This document shows positions 25,363-34,570 of a DNA stretch of 64,000 bases, piece after piece (the stretch's first letter is position 1; each line of letters opens with the position of its first letter). The stretch is from Nocardia ninae NBRC 108245 (lineage in GTDB: Bacteria; Actinomycetota; Actinomycetes; Mycobacteriales; Mycobacteriaceae): positions 1-64,000 of the forward strand of contig NZ_BJXA01000041.1 in assembly GCF_007990755.1 (NCBI RefSeq), given 5' to 3'. The notes under the pieces are model-generated. The model was not told the origin of the DNA and did no database searches. It worked only from the letters and a program-made list of their open reading frames with translations. The translations under genes were made by a program, and so were the position numbers.

Positions 25363-26655
25363 GTGTTGCCGCACGCTTGCGAGGTGTTGCGGGATGAGGA
25401 TGCGGTGGTGCGCGTGCTGGCACCGTCGGAACAGCGGTTTGTTCGGCACGGCACCTACACGGGCCGGTCGGTGTCGGTGACGGGGAAGCTCGATGCGGCG
25501 GCGTTGAAAGAGGCCTTCGCCGCATTACAGCTGGCGTATCCGGTGGTGCTCTGCCGGATCGTGGAGGACGAGGCCGGGGCGGGTTATCTACTGCGCCCGG
25601 AGGATTCGCACGTCGCGGCGTCGGTGGTCGAGGGTGATGTGCAGACTGTGGGTTTGCCCGCTACTGCGGCGGACCCGGCGATGCAGCTGGCCTATCTGGA
25701 TGCGGTGGTGGCTGAGGGCGATCGGTGGCGGGTGACGCTGTATGCGCACCACAGCATCGCCGACGCTGGGCATTGCGTCGAACTGTTGTCGCGGTTCTGG
25801 GGCTTCTACACCGACATCGTCGAATCCACACCGATAAGTGTGGTGCCACAGGACTATCCGCAATCGTTGGAATGGCATGTGGCGCAACGTGGCATCGCTG
25901 CCGGAGAGGTGACCGGCTTCGAGGATGTGACGCGGCCCCTGCCGCCGGAAGCGCAGGCTGTCCCGGCTGGTGAACGGGCACCTGCTTCGCTTGCCCGGCC
26001 GACGCGTGCTCTGCTGGATGAGGCGCTGACAGCGCGGATCGTCGGGCTCGGCCATCAGCGGGGCGTCAGCGTCAACGGGTTGATCACCGCCGCGTTGCTG
26101 CGCGCGTATGCCTCCGAAAGTGCCGACGCCGCAGGTGGTTCGGTGACGTTGGGGTGTTTGTATCCGGTGGACATGCGCCCGCGACTCGATCCGCGGGTGG
26201 CACCGGCCGAGGGCACCAACATGGCCGGACTCGCGTCCTTCGCCGCCGACATCGACTTCTCGGAGAGCATTCTGGAACTGGCCCAGCGGGTTTCGAAACG
26301 GCTCCGCGACGACCTGGCCGAAGGCGTCGTGCAACAGTCGGTGCTGCACTTTCCCGACTTCTTCGGCCCCAGCCGAATTCACTCCCTCGCCGGTCATGTC
26401 GCGATCACCAACACCGGGGCCGTGCCGCGTTTCCGAACACCTGCGGGTCTTGTATTCACCGACTACGAAATCGTCTACCTCTCCGCGCACCCTCGCCCCT
26501 CAACCGGCGCATCCGCCGCAGTCACCTTCCTCGTGTACACCTTCCACGGGCGCCTGGCCGTCGGCCTGCTCGGTGGCGGCACCGACGCCGACCGGCTGCT
26601 CGCGGCGGTACGCAAAGAACTGGTCGCGTTGGCCGCCGAGACGAGCGAGGAGTGA
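25363..26655 (+). CDS. PapA-type condensation/acyltransferase
   Basis: About 430 residues, related to mycobacterial PapA5 acyltransferases that esterify polyketide or fatty acyl chains. The active-site motif is HHSIADAGH (the HHxxxDG of condensation enzymes, with Ala for Gly). A DxRPR motif appears as VDMRPRLDP, and NTG sits in AITNTGAVPRF. The start is uncertain: GTG at 25363 is used, but GTG 25384 or a later one near VVRVLAPSEQ would better fit family N-termini. No polyketide synthase is in the window, so the acyl donor is unknown. Confidence 0.85.
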   Translation: MLPHACEVLRDEDAVVRVLAPSEQRFVRHGTYTGRSVSVTGKLDAAALKEAFAALQLAYPVVLCRIVEDEAGAGYLLRPEDSHVAASVVEGDVQTVGLPATAADPAMQLAYLDAVVAEGDRWRVTLYAHHSIADAGHCVELLSRFWGFYTDIVESTPISVVPQDYPQSLEWHVAQRGIAAGEVTGFEDVTRPLPPEAQAVPAGERAPASLARPTRALLDEALTARIVGLGHQRGVSVNGLITAALLRAYASESADAAGGSVTLGCLYPVDMRPRLDPRVAPAEGTNMAGLASFAADIDFSESILELAQRVSKRLRDDLAEGVVQQSVLHFPDFFGPSRIHSLAGHVAITNTGAVPRFRTPAGLVFTDYEIVYLSAHPRPSTGASAAVTFLVYTFHGRLAVGLLGGGTDADRLLAAVRKELVALAAETSEE

Positions 26656-26997
26656 GCCGGTACTCGTAGCCGGTGCGGCTGGGTTGTATGTCCAGCACTT
26701 GCACTACGCCAGCTCCTCGCCGCCGGCGGTGCGCCGGCGCGGCTCATGACGGGTGCGGCCCTTCGGTACGGGCGTGGCGCCGAGTGCGCCCATCGGAGAA
26801 GCCGAGTTCGGATCGGATTCTGCGCCACCGCATCGGCACCGGCGTCTGGGCTGGTCGACTACAGCGGCAGGTGAATCCAGCTGCTCGGCGGCCGTGCGCC
26901 GCGCGTCGACCTGGCCGTGCTGCGGGGGAAACCGGCTGGCCGATGGCGCTGGTCGGGCAGAATGCTGGGTGACAGCGGACGATAGGCGGAAGCGGGT
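26656..26997. other. intergenic region, no gene seen
   Basis: 342 bp of very GC-rich sequence. Open frames exist on both strands but give Arg/Pro/Ala-rich translations with no recognisable feature. No clear terminator or operator. Confidence 0.5.
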
Positions 26998-28458
26998 GTG
27001 CCGGCGGTGGTGACAAACGGAGACCGGAAACGCGGCGGACGGGTGGCGGCGGCCGCGGTGGGCGTGGCGGCGCTGGGGGTCGGCGAGGCGATCGCGGCGA
27101 CCAGGGGCGGCTCGCTGATCGACACGCTGGGGCGGGCGGCCATCGATGTCGCTCCGGTACCGGTCGTCGAGACCACGGTGGCTATGTCCGGCAGGCACGA
27201 CAAGATCATTACGCGGTCCGGTATCGGTGCGGGGGTGATCGCGGCCGTCGTCGGGCTCGGTGCCCTGCCCGAACGGTTGCGGACACCCGCGGCCACTGCG
27301 CTCGGCGTGGGTGCGGGCGCGTTGGCCATGCGGTTGCCGACGCGTTCGACGTCCGCCGTCGCCGGTGCCGTCGCCGCTACCGGAGTGCTCGCCGCCGGTC
27401 TGCGCAGGCGACCGCGCGGCGTGCTCGGCACGCTGGCCTGGGCGGCGACCGGCGCCGGAATGTTCGCGGCTGCGCATACCTTGCAGCACGATCTGGACCG
27501 CAAGCACGACAACGAGATTCGCCGAATAGGCCCGATGGGTGCGCTTGGTGTGGTGCCGCAGGACGGTCTGGAAGACGAGCCCGGACTGTCGCCTCTGGTC
27601 ACCGCCGCGCGCCGAATGTATGTCGCCGACGTGAATCTGCGTGCGCCGCGGGTCGATCCGAGCCACTGGCGGCTCTCGGTCAAAGGCAAAGTGGCGCACC
27701 CGCTGCGGTTGTCGCTGCACGAATTGGCCGAGGATGCGGTGGAATTCGACGCAGTCATGGTATGCGTGCACAACCATGCCGGGGACGGCCGCGCGGCCAA
27801 CGGGCGCTGGTACGGGGTGCCGCTGTCGGATCTGCTGAAGCATGCCATCCCGGAATCCGATGCGACCCGGCTGGTAACCAGAGCAGTGGACGGTTATTCG
27901 ATCTCGCTGCCGATCGAGCCCCTGCGTTCCGGGGAATGGCCCGGCTATGTGGTGATCGGCATGAACGGTGAACCACTCACCCCGGCACACGGTTTCCCGG
28001 CCCGCGTCTTCGTCCCCGGCCTCTACGGCCAGTACACCGGCGTGAAATGGCTTGGCGAACTGGAACTTACCGATGACAACCACGTCGACTACTGGTGGCG
28101 GCGCGGCTGGCCATCCGGCCCGCTGTGGGTGACGCCGCAGGCCCGCATCGACGTGACCGCACCGGGCCGTTCCGCCGCGGGTACCACCACTGTGGCCGGG
28201 GTCGCGTGGGCGCCGCCGCACGGTGTCGCGGGGGTGGAGGTGCGGGTCGGCGAAGGTGATTGGCGCCCAGCCGATCTCGGCGCCGAGCTCGCTCCGGCCG
28301 CATGGCGTCGCTGGCGCACGACGGTGGAACTACCGCCGGGCGAGCACCGCGTGCAGGCGAGGACGATCAGCCGGTCCGGTGAGGTTCAGGAGGGGCGTCA
28401 TCGCCCGTCGTTCCCCACCGGCCCGTCCGGATTCCATACGGTCACTGTTCAGGTCTGA
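26998..28458 (+). CDS. membrane-anchored molybdopterin oxidoreductase, sulfite-oxidase fold
   Basis: A 486-residue protein. The first ~165 residues hold about four to five hydrophobic segments rather than a Tat leader. Then comes the SUOX molybdenum-cofactor domain with the ligand Cys256 in VMVCVHNHAGDG, GVPLSDLL and PARVFVPGLYGQYTGVKW, (GVKWLGELEL following), and a C-terminal Mo-co dimerisation domain (VAGVAWAPPHGVAGVEVRVG). Related enzymes oxidise or reduce sulfur or methionine-sulfoxide groups at the cell surface. Substrate unknown; the partner electron carrier is not adjacent. Confidence 0.9.
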   Translation: MPAVVTNGDRKRGGRVAAAAVGVAALGVGEAIAATRGGSLIDTLGRAAIDVAPVPVVETTVAMSGRHDKIITRSGIGAGVIAAVVGLGALPERLRTPAATALGVGAGALAMRLPTRSTSAVAGAVAATGVLAAGLRRRPRGVLGTLAWAATGAGMFAAAHTLQHDLDRKHDNEIRRIGPMGALGVVPQDGLEDEPGLSPLVTAARRMYVADVNLRAPRVDPSHWRLSVKGKVAHPLRLSLHELAEDAVEFDAVMVCVHNHAGDGRAANGRWYGVPLSDLLKHAIPESDATRLVTRAVDGYSISLPIEPLRSGEWPGYVVIGMNGEPLTPAHGFPARVFVPGLYGQYTGVKWLGELELTDDNHVDYWWRRGWPSGPLWVTPQARIDVTAPGRSAAGTTTVAGVAWAPPHGVAGVEVRVGEGDWRPADLGAELAPAAWRRWRTTVELPPGEHRVQARTISRSGEVQEGRHRPSFPTGPSGFHTVTVQV

Positions 28459-28482
28459 GCAACCGAGGTAGTACGCCGCGGC

Positions 28483-29301
28483 CTACTTCGCGACGATGGG
28501 TTCCTGTAGTTCGGTGACCCAGCCGCTCGAGTCTTCGGTGTAGACCAGCGTCACCTCGCGGCTGGGCCCGCTGAGCCGGTAGCCGTTGTCCTCGACCCAG
28601 CGCCCCAGCGTCTGCCACGGTCCCAGCACCTCGTTCATGCTGCCGCGATGGACGACCGTGGCGGCCTGCGGGACGGCGGGCAGATCGATGACGGTGAAAT
28701 CGTGCGCCTCGTCGGGGTCGACGTCGACCGGCATCGCGGCGTGTGCGAGCACTTTGCCGTCGTCGCGGTGCTCGTAGTACGCGATCCCGCATCCGACGAT
28801 CGGCACACCAGCTTTCTCCAGCCGCGCGCAGATGTCCTCGAACAGCGGCCCGATCACCGGCCCGATCGAGCTCGGCTCGAAATCGTCGGCGACAGCGGAC
28901 AATTCGGCAACCCGAACCGCAGGCAGGGATTTGATCATCACATCATGGACAGGCATGACGCCCTCTTTCTCGATGATGCGGAGCCTCGTCTCGACCTGGA
29001 AGAGTCTGGCGCGATCGCCCGCGATGCGCTGCTCGAGCTCGGCGCGGCGCAGCGTGAGCATGCCGCGCAGTTCCGCGCCGCTCACCTGGTCGTCCAGGAT
29101 CTGGCCGACCTGCTCCAGCGTGAAGCCGAGATCCTTCAGTGCGACAAGGCGATTGAGCCGGGCCAGCTGTCCGCCGGAGTAGAAGCGGTAGCCGTTGTGC
29201 TCGTCGACCCGATCCGGGCGCAACAGCCCGATCGCGTCGTAGTGACGCAGCATGCGTACCGACACCTGTCCGTGCCTGGCGAAGTCTCCGATGGTGAACA
29301 T
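28483..29301 (-). CDS. MerR family regulator with GyrI-like effector domain (BltR-like)
   Basis: A 272-residue activator: MerR HTH (FTIGDFARHGQVSVRMLRHY, DAIGLLRPDR), a dimerisation coiled coil (about 80-112) and a C-terminal GyrI/AraC effector-binding domain (from about 120). Such proteins sense drugs or lipophilic compounds. It is convergent with the SUOX-type gene and in line with the TPM gene upstream; no obvious exporter target is adjacent. Confidence 0.92.
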   Translation of the reverse strand: MFTIGDFARHGQVSVRMLRHYDAIGLLRPDRVDEHNGYRFYSGGQLARLNRLVALKDLGFTLEQVGQILDDQVSGAELRGMLTLRRAELEQRIAGDRARLFQVETRLRIIEKEGVMPVHDVMIKSLPAVRVAELSAVADDFEPSSIGPVIGPLFEDICARLEKAGVPIVGCGIAYYEHRDDGKVLAHAAMPVDVDPDEAHDFTVIDLPAVPQAATVVHRGSMNEVLGPWQTLGRWVEDNGYRLSGPSREVTLVYTEDSSGWVTELQEPIVAK

Positions 29302-29346
29302 AACGACTCCTGGTCTATGACCTCACACCGTGTCAGGGTCAAGCGG

Positions 29347-31326
29347 TCAGAACCGCCCGCCCTGGCTGATCCGCCGCGAACCCGACGAGCCGCCGTATGA
29401 GCCCGTGCTCCAGCCACTCGAACCGGATCGGCGGCCGCCACTGGCCGCGCCGCGCAGCAATCCGTCGATGAGGATGCCGCCGAGCACCGCCCCGGCATGC
29501 GAGGAACCCGACATAGGCTGGCGCGTTTCCCAGGCTTGCACGCTGGCCTGGGCGGCCTGCAATGCGCGTCCGCCGAGGTCGGCGGCGGCCTGGGCGCTGA
29601 TCAGGGCCCGCGCGGGATCGGTCGCGCTGAGCTGGTGTGCCGCATCGAGATTGCGTTGCGCCTCGGACAGCCGGGTGCGGGCCTCGGCGTCGATGCCGCC
29701 GCGCCGGGTGGTGATGTAGTCCGACGCGGCGCTCACTCGGGAACCAGCAGCTGTCAGCGCCTGGTCGAGCCTGCGCCGTAGGTCCTCGGCGGCGAGTTTG
29801 CGGTCGGTGGCCGCCGCGATGGCGCGGTCCAGCTCGCCGTCGGCGGCGACCGCGTCGTGGAAGGCGTCGAGCGGGTTGGCGTTCGCGGTGGCCTCGGCCT
29901 CGTCCAACGTGGTCTGCGCGCTGGCCGTCGCGGCGGCCAGGTCCGGGCCGCCGTAGCCGGAAAGCTCGGTGGCGGAGGCGATATCGCGGCGCAACTCGTC
30001 CAGCACCGCGGGCAGGCCGTCGCGGGCCTGCTGGATGTTGGCGGACGCGTTGTCGATGCCGTCGAGCAGGGTGCGGGCCTGGCCGACCGCCGCCTCCGCC
30101 GAGCGGATCGCGGCGACCGCGCCACCCTGCTTGCCCACCGGCTGGGTGAGCGCCGCACGACCCGCGTCGATGTTCTGCTCCGCGAAGTTGATTCGTTCGC
30201 CGGCCATGGTCGCGTTGTCGTGGATCGGGGCGAGGACGCTGGCCGGGTGCGCGGCGGTGAGCCGGGACAACTCCGCCTCGGCGGCGGGCACGCGGCTCTT
30301 CAGCTCGACCAGATCCCTTGTCAGCCCGTCCAATCGGTCGGTGGCATTGATGAGCAGGTTGCGCATGGCGTCGAACTCGGCGACCTGGGAGTCGAGTTCG
30401 CGATCGGCGCGCCCGACGGTGCCGATCAGGTCGACCAGCAACGTGCGCTGTTCGTCCGGGGTCTCCGGAATGTCGTCATCGAGCCGCTGCCGGATCGAGA
30501 AGGCTTTGGCGGCTGCGGCTTTCGCGTGATCGAGGGCGGTCTGGAAGGGGAGAGCGGCGGTGGCGCCGAACTCACCGGTCGCCAGCTCCAGTTCCTCGGC
30601 GCTGGTGCGGATCGCGTTATCGATCTCGACGAGTGCCTCCCGCGAACGTGCGTGCAGTGCCTCCAGCGGGAGGGCGGCGAGTGCGGTGGTGTCACCGGGG
30701 TCCACCTGCCGCGCGGCCGCGAGTTCACCCTTTGCCCGGTCACGACGTCGCTTGCGGGAGAACAACACCAGCCCGCCCACCACGAGCACCAGCAGCGCGG
30801 CGATGACGAGCAGGAAGCCAACATGCACGCCGCCGCCCTGCCTGGCTGTCTTCAGTCCGTCCGCCGTCTCGACGCCCGCATCGGCCCACCGGCCGTCGCG
30901 CAGCGCAGGCTCCACCTGGCGCGTCAGCAGGCTGTTCAACTCGGAATCGCTGACGCCACTGGGCAATTCCCCGTAGAACCAGTACGCGCGATCCTTGGTG
31001 GCGACCGCGAGCAGCAGATCGCGGCTGCCGAACCCGGACTCCGCGGCCGTGCGCTGCGCCCACGCCTCCGGCCCGAGCCCGCCGAAATCGCGCACGTAAA
31101 CCACCCACAGCCGGACCTGCTGATCGGCATACAGCTCGTCGACCGCCGACTGCACCCGGTCGAGCTGACCGCCGTTCAGCGCCTGCGCCGAGTCGACGAC
31201 GTAGGTGTCCATGCGCAGCGGTGCCTCGGCCGACCCCGTCGGTGCACCCAGCAGCACGGTCCCGGCGAGTAGCGTGCCGAGCACCATCCGGGAGGTCCAG
31301 CGGGCAACACGATTCGGAAGCGGCAT
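29347..31326 (-). CDS. TPM-domain membrane protein (Rv2345-like)
   Basis: The 659-residue product has a signal peptide (residues ~13-34, LGTLLAGTVLLGAPTGSAEA), a TPM (TLP18.3/Psb32) domain at 40-160, a membrane helix (VHVGFLLVIAALLVLVVGGL, ~168-190), then about 400 residues of alanine-rich coiled coil and a Gly/Ser-rich end (SGGRRSGSSGWSTGSYGGSS). The length matches Rv2345, which lies beside dgt and dnaG. Function unknown; a possible envelope or phosphatase-like role is not provable here. Confidence 0.9.
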   Translation of the reverse strand: MPLPNRVARWTSRMVLGTLLAGTVLLGAPTGSAEAPLRMDTYVVDSAQALNGGQLDRVQSAVDELYADQQVRLWVVYVRDFGGLGPEAWAQRTAAESGFGSRDLLLAVATKDRAYWFYGELPSGVSDSELNSLLTRQVEPALRDGRWADAGVETADGLKTARQGGGVHVGFLLVIAALLVLVVGGLVLFSRKRRRDRAKGELAAARQVDPGDTTALAALPLEALHARSREALVEIDNAIRTSAEELELATGEFGATAALPFQTALDHAKAAAAKAFSIRQRLDDDIPETPDEQRTLLVDLIGTVGRADRELDSQVAEFDAMRNLLINATDRLDGLTRDLVELKSRVPAAEAELSRLTAAHPASVLAPIHDNATMAGERINFAEQNIDAGRAALTQPVGKQGGAVAAIRSAEAAVGQARTLLDGIDNASANIQQARDGLPAVLDELRRDIASATELSGYGGPDLAAATASAQTTLDEAEATANANPLDAFHDAVAADGELDRAIAAATDRKLAAEDLRRRLDQALTAAGSRVSAASDYITTRRGGIDAEARTRLSEAQRNLDAAHQLSATDPARALISAQAAADLGGRALQAAQASVQAWETRQPMSGSSHAGAVLGGILIDGLLRGAASGGRRSGSSGWSTGSYGGSSGSRRISQGGRF

Positions 31327-31511
31327 GGCACGAATCTATCGCGTGGCCCAGCCGTTGGGCCGCTGGTGAACGCCACAACCGGAAGTTCCGGCGCGGCTCA
31401 TCGGCACATGGTGGTGAGCTTTACTCGCGAGATGCCGCAGCCATGTGCCGTTGATGAACACCCAGGGCTCGCGGATGGCAGGGGACAGGGACGGTCGATA
31501 GCATCGACGAT

Positions 31512-32189
31512 GTGATCACCATCGATCGCCCGTATACCGGCCATGTGTCGCCGGGTGCCGATCCGCAGCAGCGGGACGTGCCGGGTGCCCGCGTCGTCAA
31601 GATGTCCGTCGGCGGCATGGACAACAACTGTTATCTGGTGCAGTGCACGGCCACCGGCGCCGCGCTGCTCATCGATGCCGCGAACGATCCCGAGCGGGTC
31701 GAGGCGCTCATCGACCACGTCGCGCCCGGCCAGATCGCCCTGATCGTGACGACGCACCAGCATCCGGACCACTGGCAGGCGCTGAAGCAGACCACGGCCG
31801 CGACCGGTGCGCCCACCGCCGCCCATCAACTCGACGCCGACCCACTCCCGGTCCGCCCCGCCCGGCTACTGGCCGACGGCGACCACCTCGCCATCGGCGA
31901 CCTCACCTTCGAGGTCATACACCTGCGCGGGCACACTCCGGGCTCGGTGACCCTCGCCCTCACCGACGGCGCCGGCCAGGTCCACCTGTTCACCGGCGAT
32001 TCGCTGTTCCCCGGCGGACTCGGCCGCACCAGCGGTCCGGCCGACTTCGACAGCCTCTACCACGACGTCACCACCAAACTCTTCGCCCGCTACCCCGACG
32101 ACACCGTCGTCTACCCAGGCCACGGCGACGACACCACCCTCGGCACCGAGCGCCCGCACCTGTCCGAGTGGCGGGAACGCGGCTGGTAG
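31512..32189 (+). CDS. MBL-fold metallo-hydrolase (glyoxalase II-like)
   Basis: The 225-residue product has the metal motif THQHPDHW (HxHxDH), then LRGHTPGSV, TGDSLFPGGLGR and VYPGHGDDTTLGTE, the layout of hydroxyacylglutathione-hydrolase-like enzymes. It is cytosolic. In actinobacteria the substrate would be a thioester of another thiol such as mycothiol (inferred). GTG start. Confidence 0.92.
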   Translation: MITIDRPYTGHVSPGADPQQRDVPGARVVKMSVGGMDNNCYLVQCTATGAALLIDAANDPERVEALIDHVAPGQIALIVTTHQHPDHWQALKQTTAATGAPTAAHQLDADPLPVRPARLLADGDHLAIGDLTFEVIHLRGHTPGSVTLALTDGAGQVHLFTGDSLFPGGLGRTSGPADFDSLYHDVTTKLFARYPDDTVVYPGHGDDTTLGTERPHLSEWRERGW

Positions 32190-32236
32190 ATCGGCGAAAA
32201 ACGCGGGCGAAGCACACGTACTGGCAGACTTGGGGA

Positions 32237-32932
32237 GTGGATTCGCCAACGATGCGCGCTCGAGCCGATTCGGTGCCCGACCCCGTGCTGCCGCGAGGCA
32301 AAGGCGCGGGGGTGCTGCGGTGGGTTCGGCGGTTGATCGTCGGGTCGGTGTTGATGGGACTGGTGCTGGTCGGCGGGACGGCGTTCCGGGTGTGGCAGGT
32401 GGCGCGCATCGATGACTATGCGACGGCCGACGCCATCGTGGTGCTCGGTGCCGCGCAATACTCCGGCACTCCCTCCTCGGTGTTCGAGGCGCGACTCGAT
32501 CAGGCTTATCGCCTGTTCCGGCTCGGCGTGGCGCCGCGGGTGATCACGGTAGGCGGTAAGCAGGAGGGCGATCTGTACACCGAGGCGGCGTCCGGCAAGA
32601 ACTATCTGCAATCGCGGGGCGTGCCGAGCGACAAGATCCTGGCCGTGGAGACCGGTTCGGACACCTTGCGCAGCGTCGAGGCGGTCGCGACGGCCATGCA
32701 GGCCCGCGACATGGACTCCGCGGTGCTGGTGAGCGATCCGTGGCACTCGTTACGCACCCGCACCATGGCCCGCGACGAGGGCTTGGACGCCTGGACCGCG
32801 CCGACCAGGACCGGGCCCGCAGTGTACACCCGTGAGTCGCAGGCGCACGGAATCGCCAGGGAGACAGGCGCTTTGCTCTGGTACCAGCTCACCCATTTCG
32901 CGGCGGACTTCCGATATACGGCAGGGCAGTAG
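32237..32932 (+). CDS. YdcF/SanA-like DUF218 membrane protein
   Basis: About 231 residues: an N-terminal membrane helix ([20 protein letters not shown]) and a DUF218 domain with [25 protein letters not shown] and [13 protein letters not shown]. SanA-like proteins affect envelope permeability. The start is unclear: GTG 32237 or ATG 32252, neither with a well-spaced Shine-Dalgarno. The stop overlaps the dgt GTG by 1 nt. Confidence 0.85.
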   Translation: MDSPTMRARADSVPDPVLPRGKGAGVLRWVRRLIVGSVLMGLVLVGGTAFRVWQVARIDDYATADAIVVLGAAQYSGTPSSVFEARLDQAYRLFRLGVAPRVITVGGKQEGDLYTEAASGKNYLQSRGVPSDKILAVETGSDTLRSVEAVATAMQARDMDSAVLVSDPWHSLRTRTMARDEGLDAWTAPTRTGPAVYTRESQAHGIARETGALLWYQLTHFAADFRYTAGQ

Positions 32933-34191
32933 TGGACGGTTACACCGAGCACGATTGCGAACGGCTAGTTGTCGAGCGCGCGAAAACCGCGGGACTCGGC
33001 CCGCCGCGCAGTGAATTCGAGACCGGTCATCGCACCGAGTTCGCTCGGGACCGGGCCAGAGTGCTGCACTCGGCGGCGCTGCGTCGTCTCGCCGACAAGA
33101 CTCAGGTCATGGGTCCGCGCGATGGTGACACCCCGCGTACCCGGCTCACCCATTCGATCGAGGTCGCTCAAATCGGCCGGAGCATCGCCGACGGTCTCGG
33201 GTGTGATGCCGATCTGGTCGATTTGGCCGGGCTGGCGCACGACATCGGGCATCCGCCGTACGGGCACAACGGCGAGAAAGCCCTGGATGTCTTCGCCGAC
33301 GCGCATGGTGGTTTTGAAGGCAACGCGCAGAACCTGCGCATTCTCACCCGTCTCGAACCCAAGGTGCTCGACGCCGACGGGGCGAGCGCTGGTCTCAACC
33401 TGACTCGTGCTGCCCTCGATGCTGCCCTCAAATACCCATGGGGCAGAACAGGTCCCGGCACCAAATTCGGAGCCTACGACATCGACACCGACCGTCTGGA
33501 CTGGATACGTAAAGGCGCGCCCGATCGCCGTCGCAGCCTGGAATGCCAGATCATGGACTGGTCCGACGACGTCGCGTATTCGGTGCACGACGTCGAGGAC
33601 GGTGTGATCGCGGGCCGTATCGACCTGCGCGCGCTGGCCGACCCGATCGAGCAGGAGGCGCTGGCCAGCCTCGGTCGGCACAAGCATTACTCGCTGTCAG
33701 CGGACGAACTCGTCGCCGCGGCGCAGCGGCTTTCCGAGTTGCCGGTCGTCGCTGCGGTTACCGATTACGACGGGACCCTCGCCAGTTCGGTTGCGCTCAA
33801 ACGACTTACCAGTGAACTGGTCGGCCGGTTCGCCACTGCCGCGATCTCTGCCACCCGAGAGACCGCCGGCAGTACTGCCCTCTCCCGGTACGGTGCGGAC
33901 CTCGAGGTTCCGCAGGTGGTCGCTGCCGAGGTGGCGGTGCTGAAAACCGTCGCCCTTCGTTATGTCATGTCCGACCCCGATCACAGACTTCGCCAAGAAG
34001 CTCAACGCGAGCGCATCCACGCGGTCGCCCAGGGGCTGCTCCGCGAAGCGCCGCGCAGCCTCGAACCGCTGTTGCTGCCATGGTGGGAGGCGGCCGGCGA
34101 CGACACCGCGCGGGTTCGGGTGATCGTGGACCAGATCGCGTCGTACACGGAGAGCAGGCTGGAGCGGGTGGCGGCGTCGCTGCGTCAGTGA
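32932..34191 (+). CDS. dgt: deoxyguanosinetriphosphate triphosphohydrolase-like protein
   Basis: A 419-residue HD-domain dNTPase: [18 protein letters not shown] and [16 protein letters not shown] supply the H...HD metal ligands, and [17 protein letters not shown] the late Asp. It cleaves dNTPs to deoxynucleoside and triphosphate and can limit the dNTP pool. GTG overlaps the DUF218 stop. It is followed by dnaG as in M. tuberculosis. Its 3' end is partly duplicated downstream. Confidence 0.93.
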   Translation: MDGYTEHDCERLVVERAKTAGLGPPRSEFETGHRTEFARDRARVLHSAALRRLADKTQVMGPRDGDTPRTRLTHSIEVAQIGRSIADGLGCDADLVDLAGLAHDIGHPPYGHNGEKALDVFADAHGGFEGNAQNLRILTRLEPKVLDADGASAGLNLTRAALDAALKYPWGRTGPGTKFGAYDIDTDRLDWIRKGAPDRRRSLECQIMDWSDDVAYSVHDVEDGVIAGRIDLRALADPIEQEALASLGRHKHYSLSADELVAAAQRLSELPVVAAVTDYDGTLASSVALKRLTSELVGRFATAAISATRETAGSTALSRYGADLEVPQVVAAEVAVLKTVALRYVMSDPDHRLRQEAQRERIHAVAQGLLREAPRSLEPLLLPWWEAAGDDTARVRVIVDQIASYTESRLERVAASLRQ

Positions 34192-34238
34192 TCGGTCATC
34201 AGTTACGGAGAGCAGACTCGAACGGGTGGCGGCGTCGC
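34148..34238 (+). repeat. duplicated 3' end of dgt
   Basis: 33 bp of the dgt C-terminal coding sequence (34148-34180) recur at 34206-34238 with three mismatches, 58 bp apart, so that the second copy lies just after the dgt stop. The unit begins CGGAGAGCAG and ends CGGGTGGCGGCGTCGC. Confidence 0.85.
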
Positions 34239-34570
34239 ACACGATCCGGTGCTCGCGGCGCGCGTACCCTCAGCGATCGGTGCCATCGGTCAGTGTGATG
34301 AGGATGGTGCGCCGCGCGGGAGACGGCTCGGTTCTTCGAGACGCCGCTGGTGTCCTCAGTCACTGCGTCGTGACGAGCGCGCTGCCTGCCCTGCCTCGGT
34401 CGGTGTGACGAGCACGACCTGGCGCTCGGGCGGAGGAGCAGGAACTCGCGCCGCCGCGTCGGTCCAGTTCGGGTGCTACTGCCATCTTCTGCCAGGTCGC
34501 GTCGTCGGAGCGGCTGTCGAGCCGGAGCCAAGGGTGAAGAAGGCGCCCCTCGGCGGGTACGCTCACTGCC
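34239..34570. other. dgt-dnaG intergenic region, no gene seen
   Basis: After the dgt 3' repeat there is about 330 bp with no convincing coding frame or RNA. It probably contains the dnaG promoter. Confidence 0.5.

Noticed and set aside
29857-31272. 471-codon plus-strand open frame
   Set aside because: Antisense to the TPM-domain gene; no domain recognisable.
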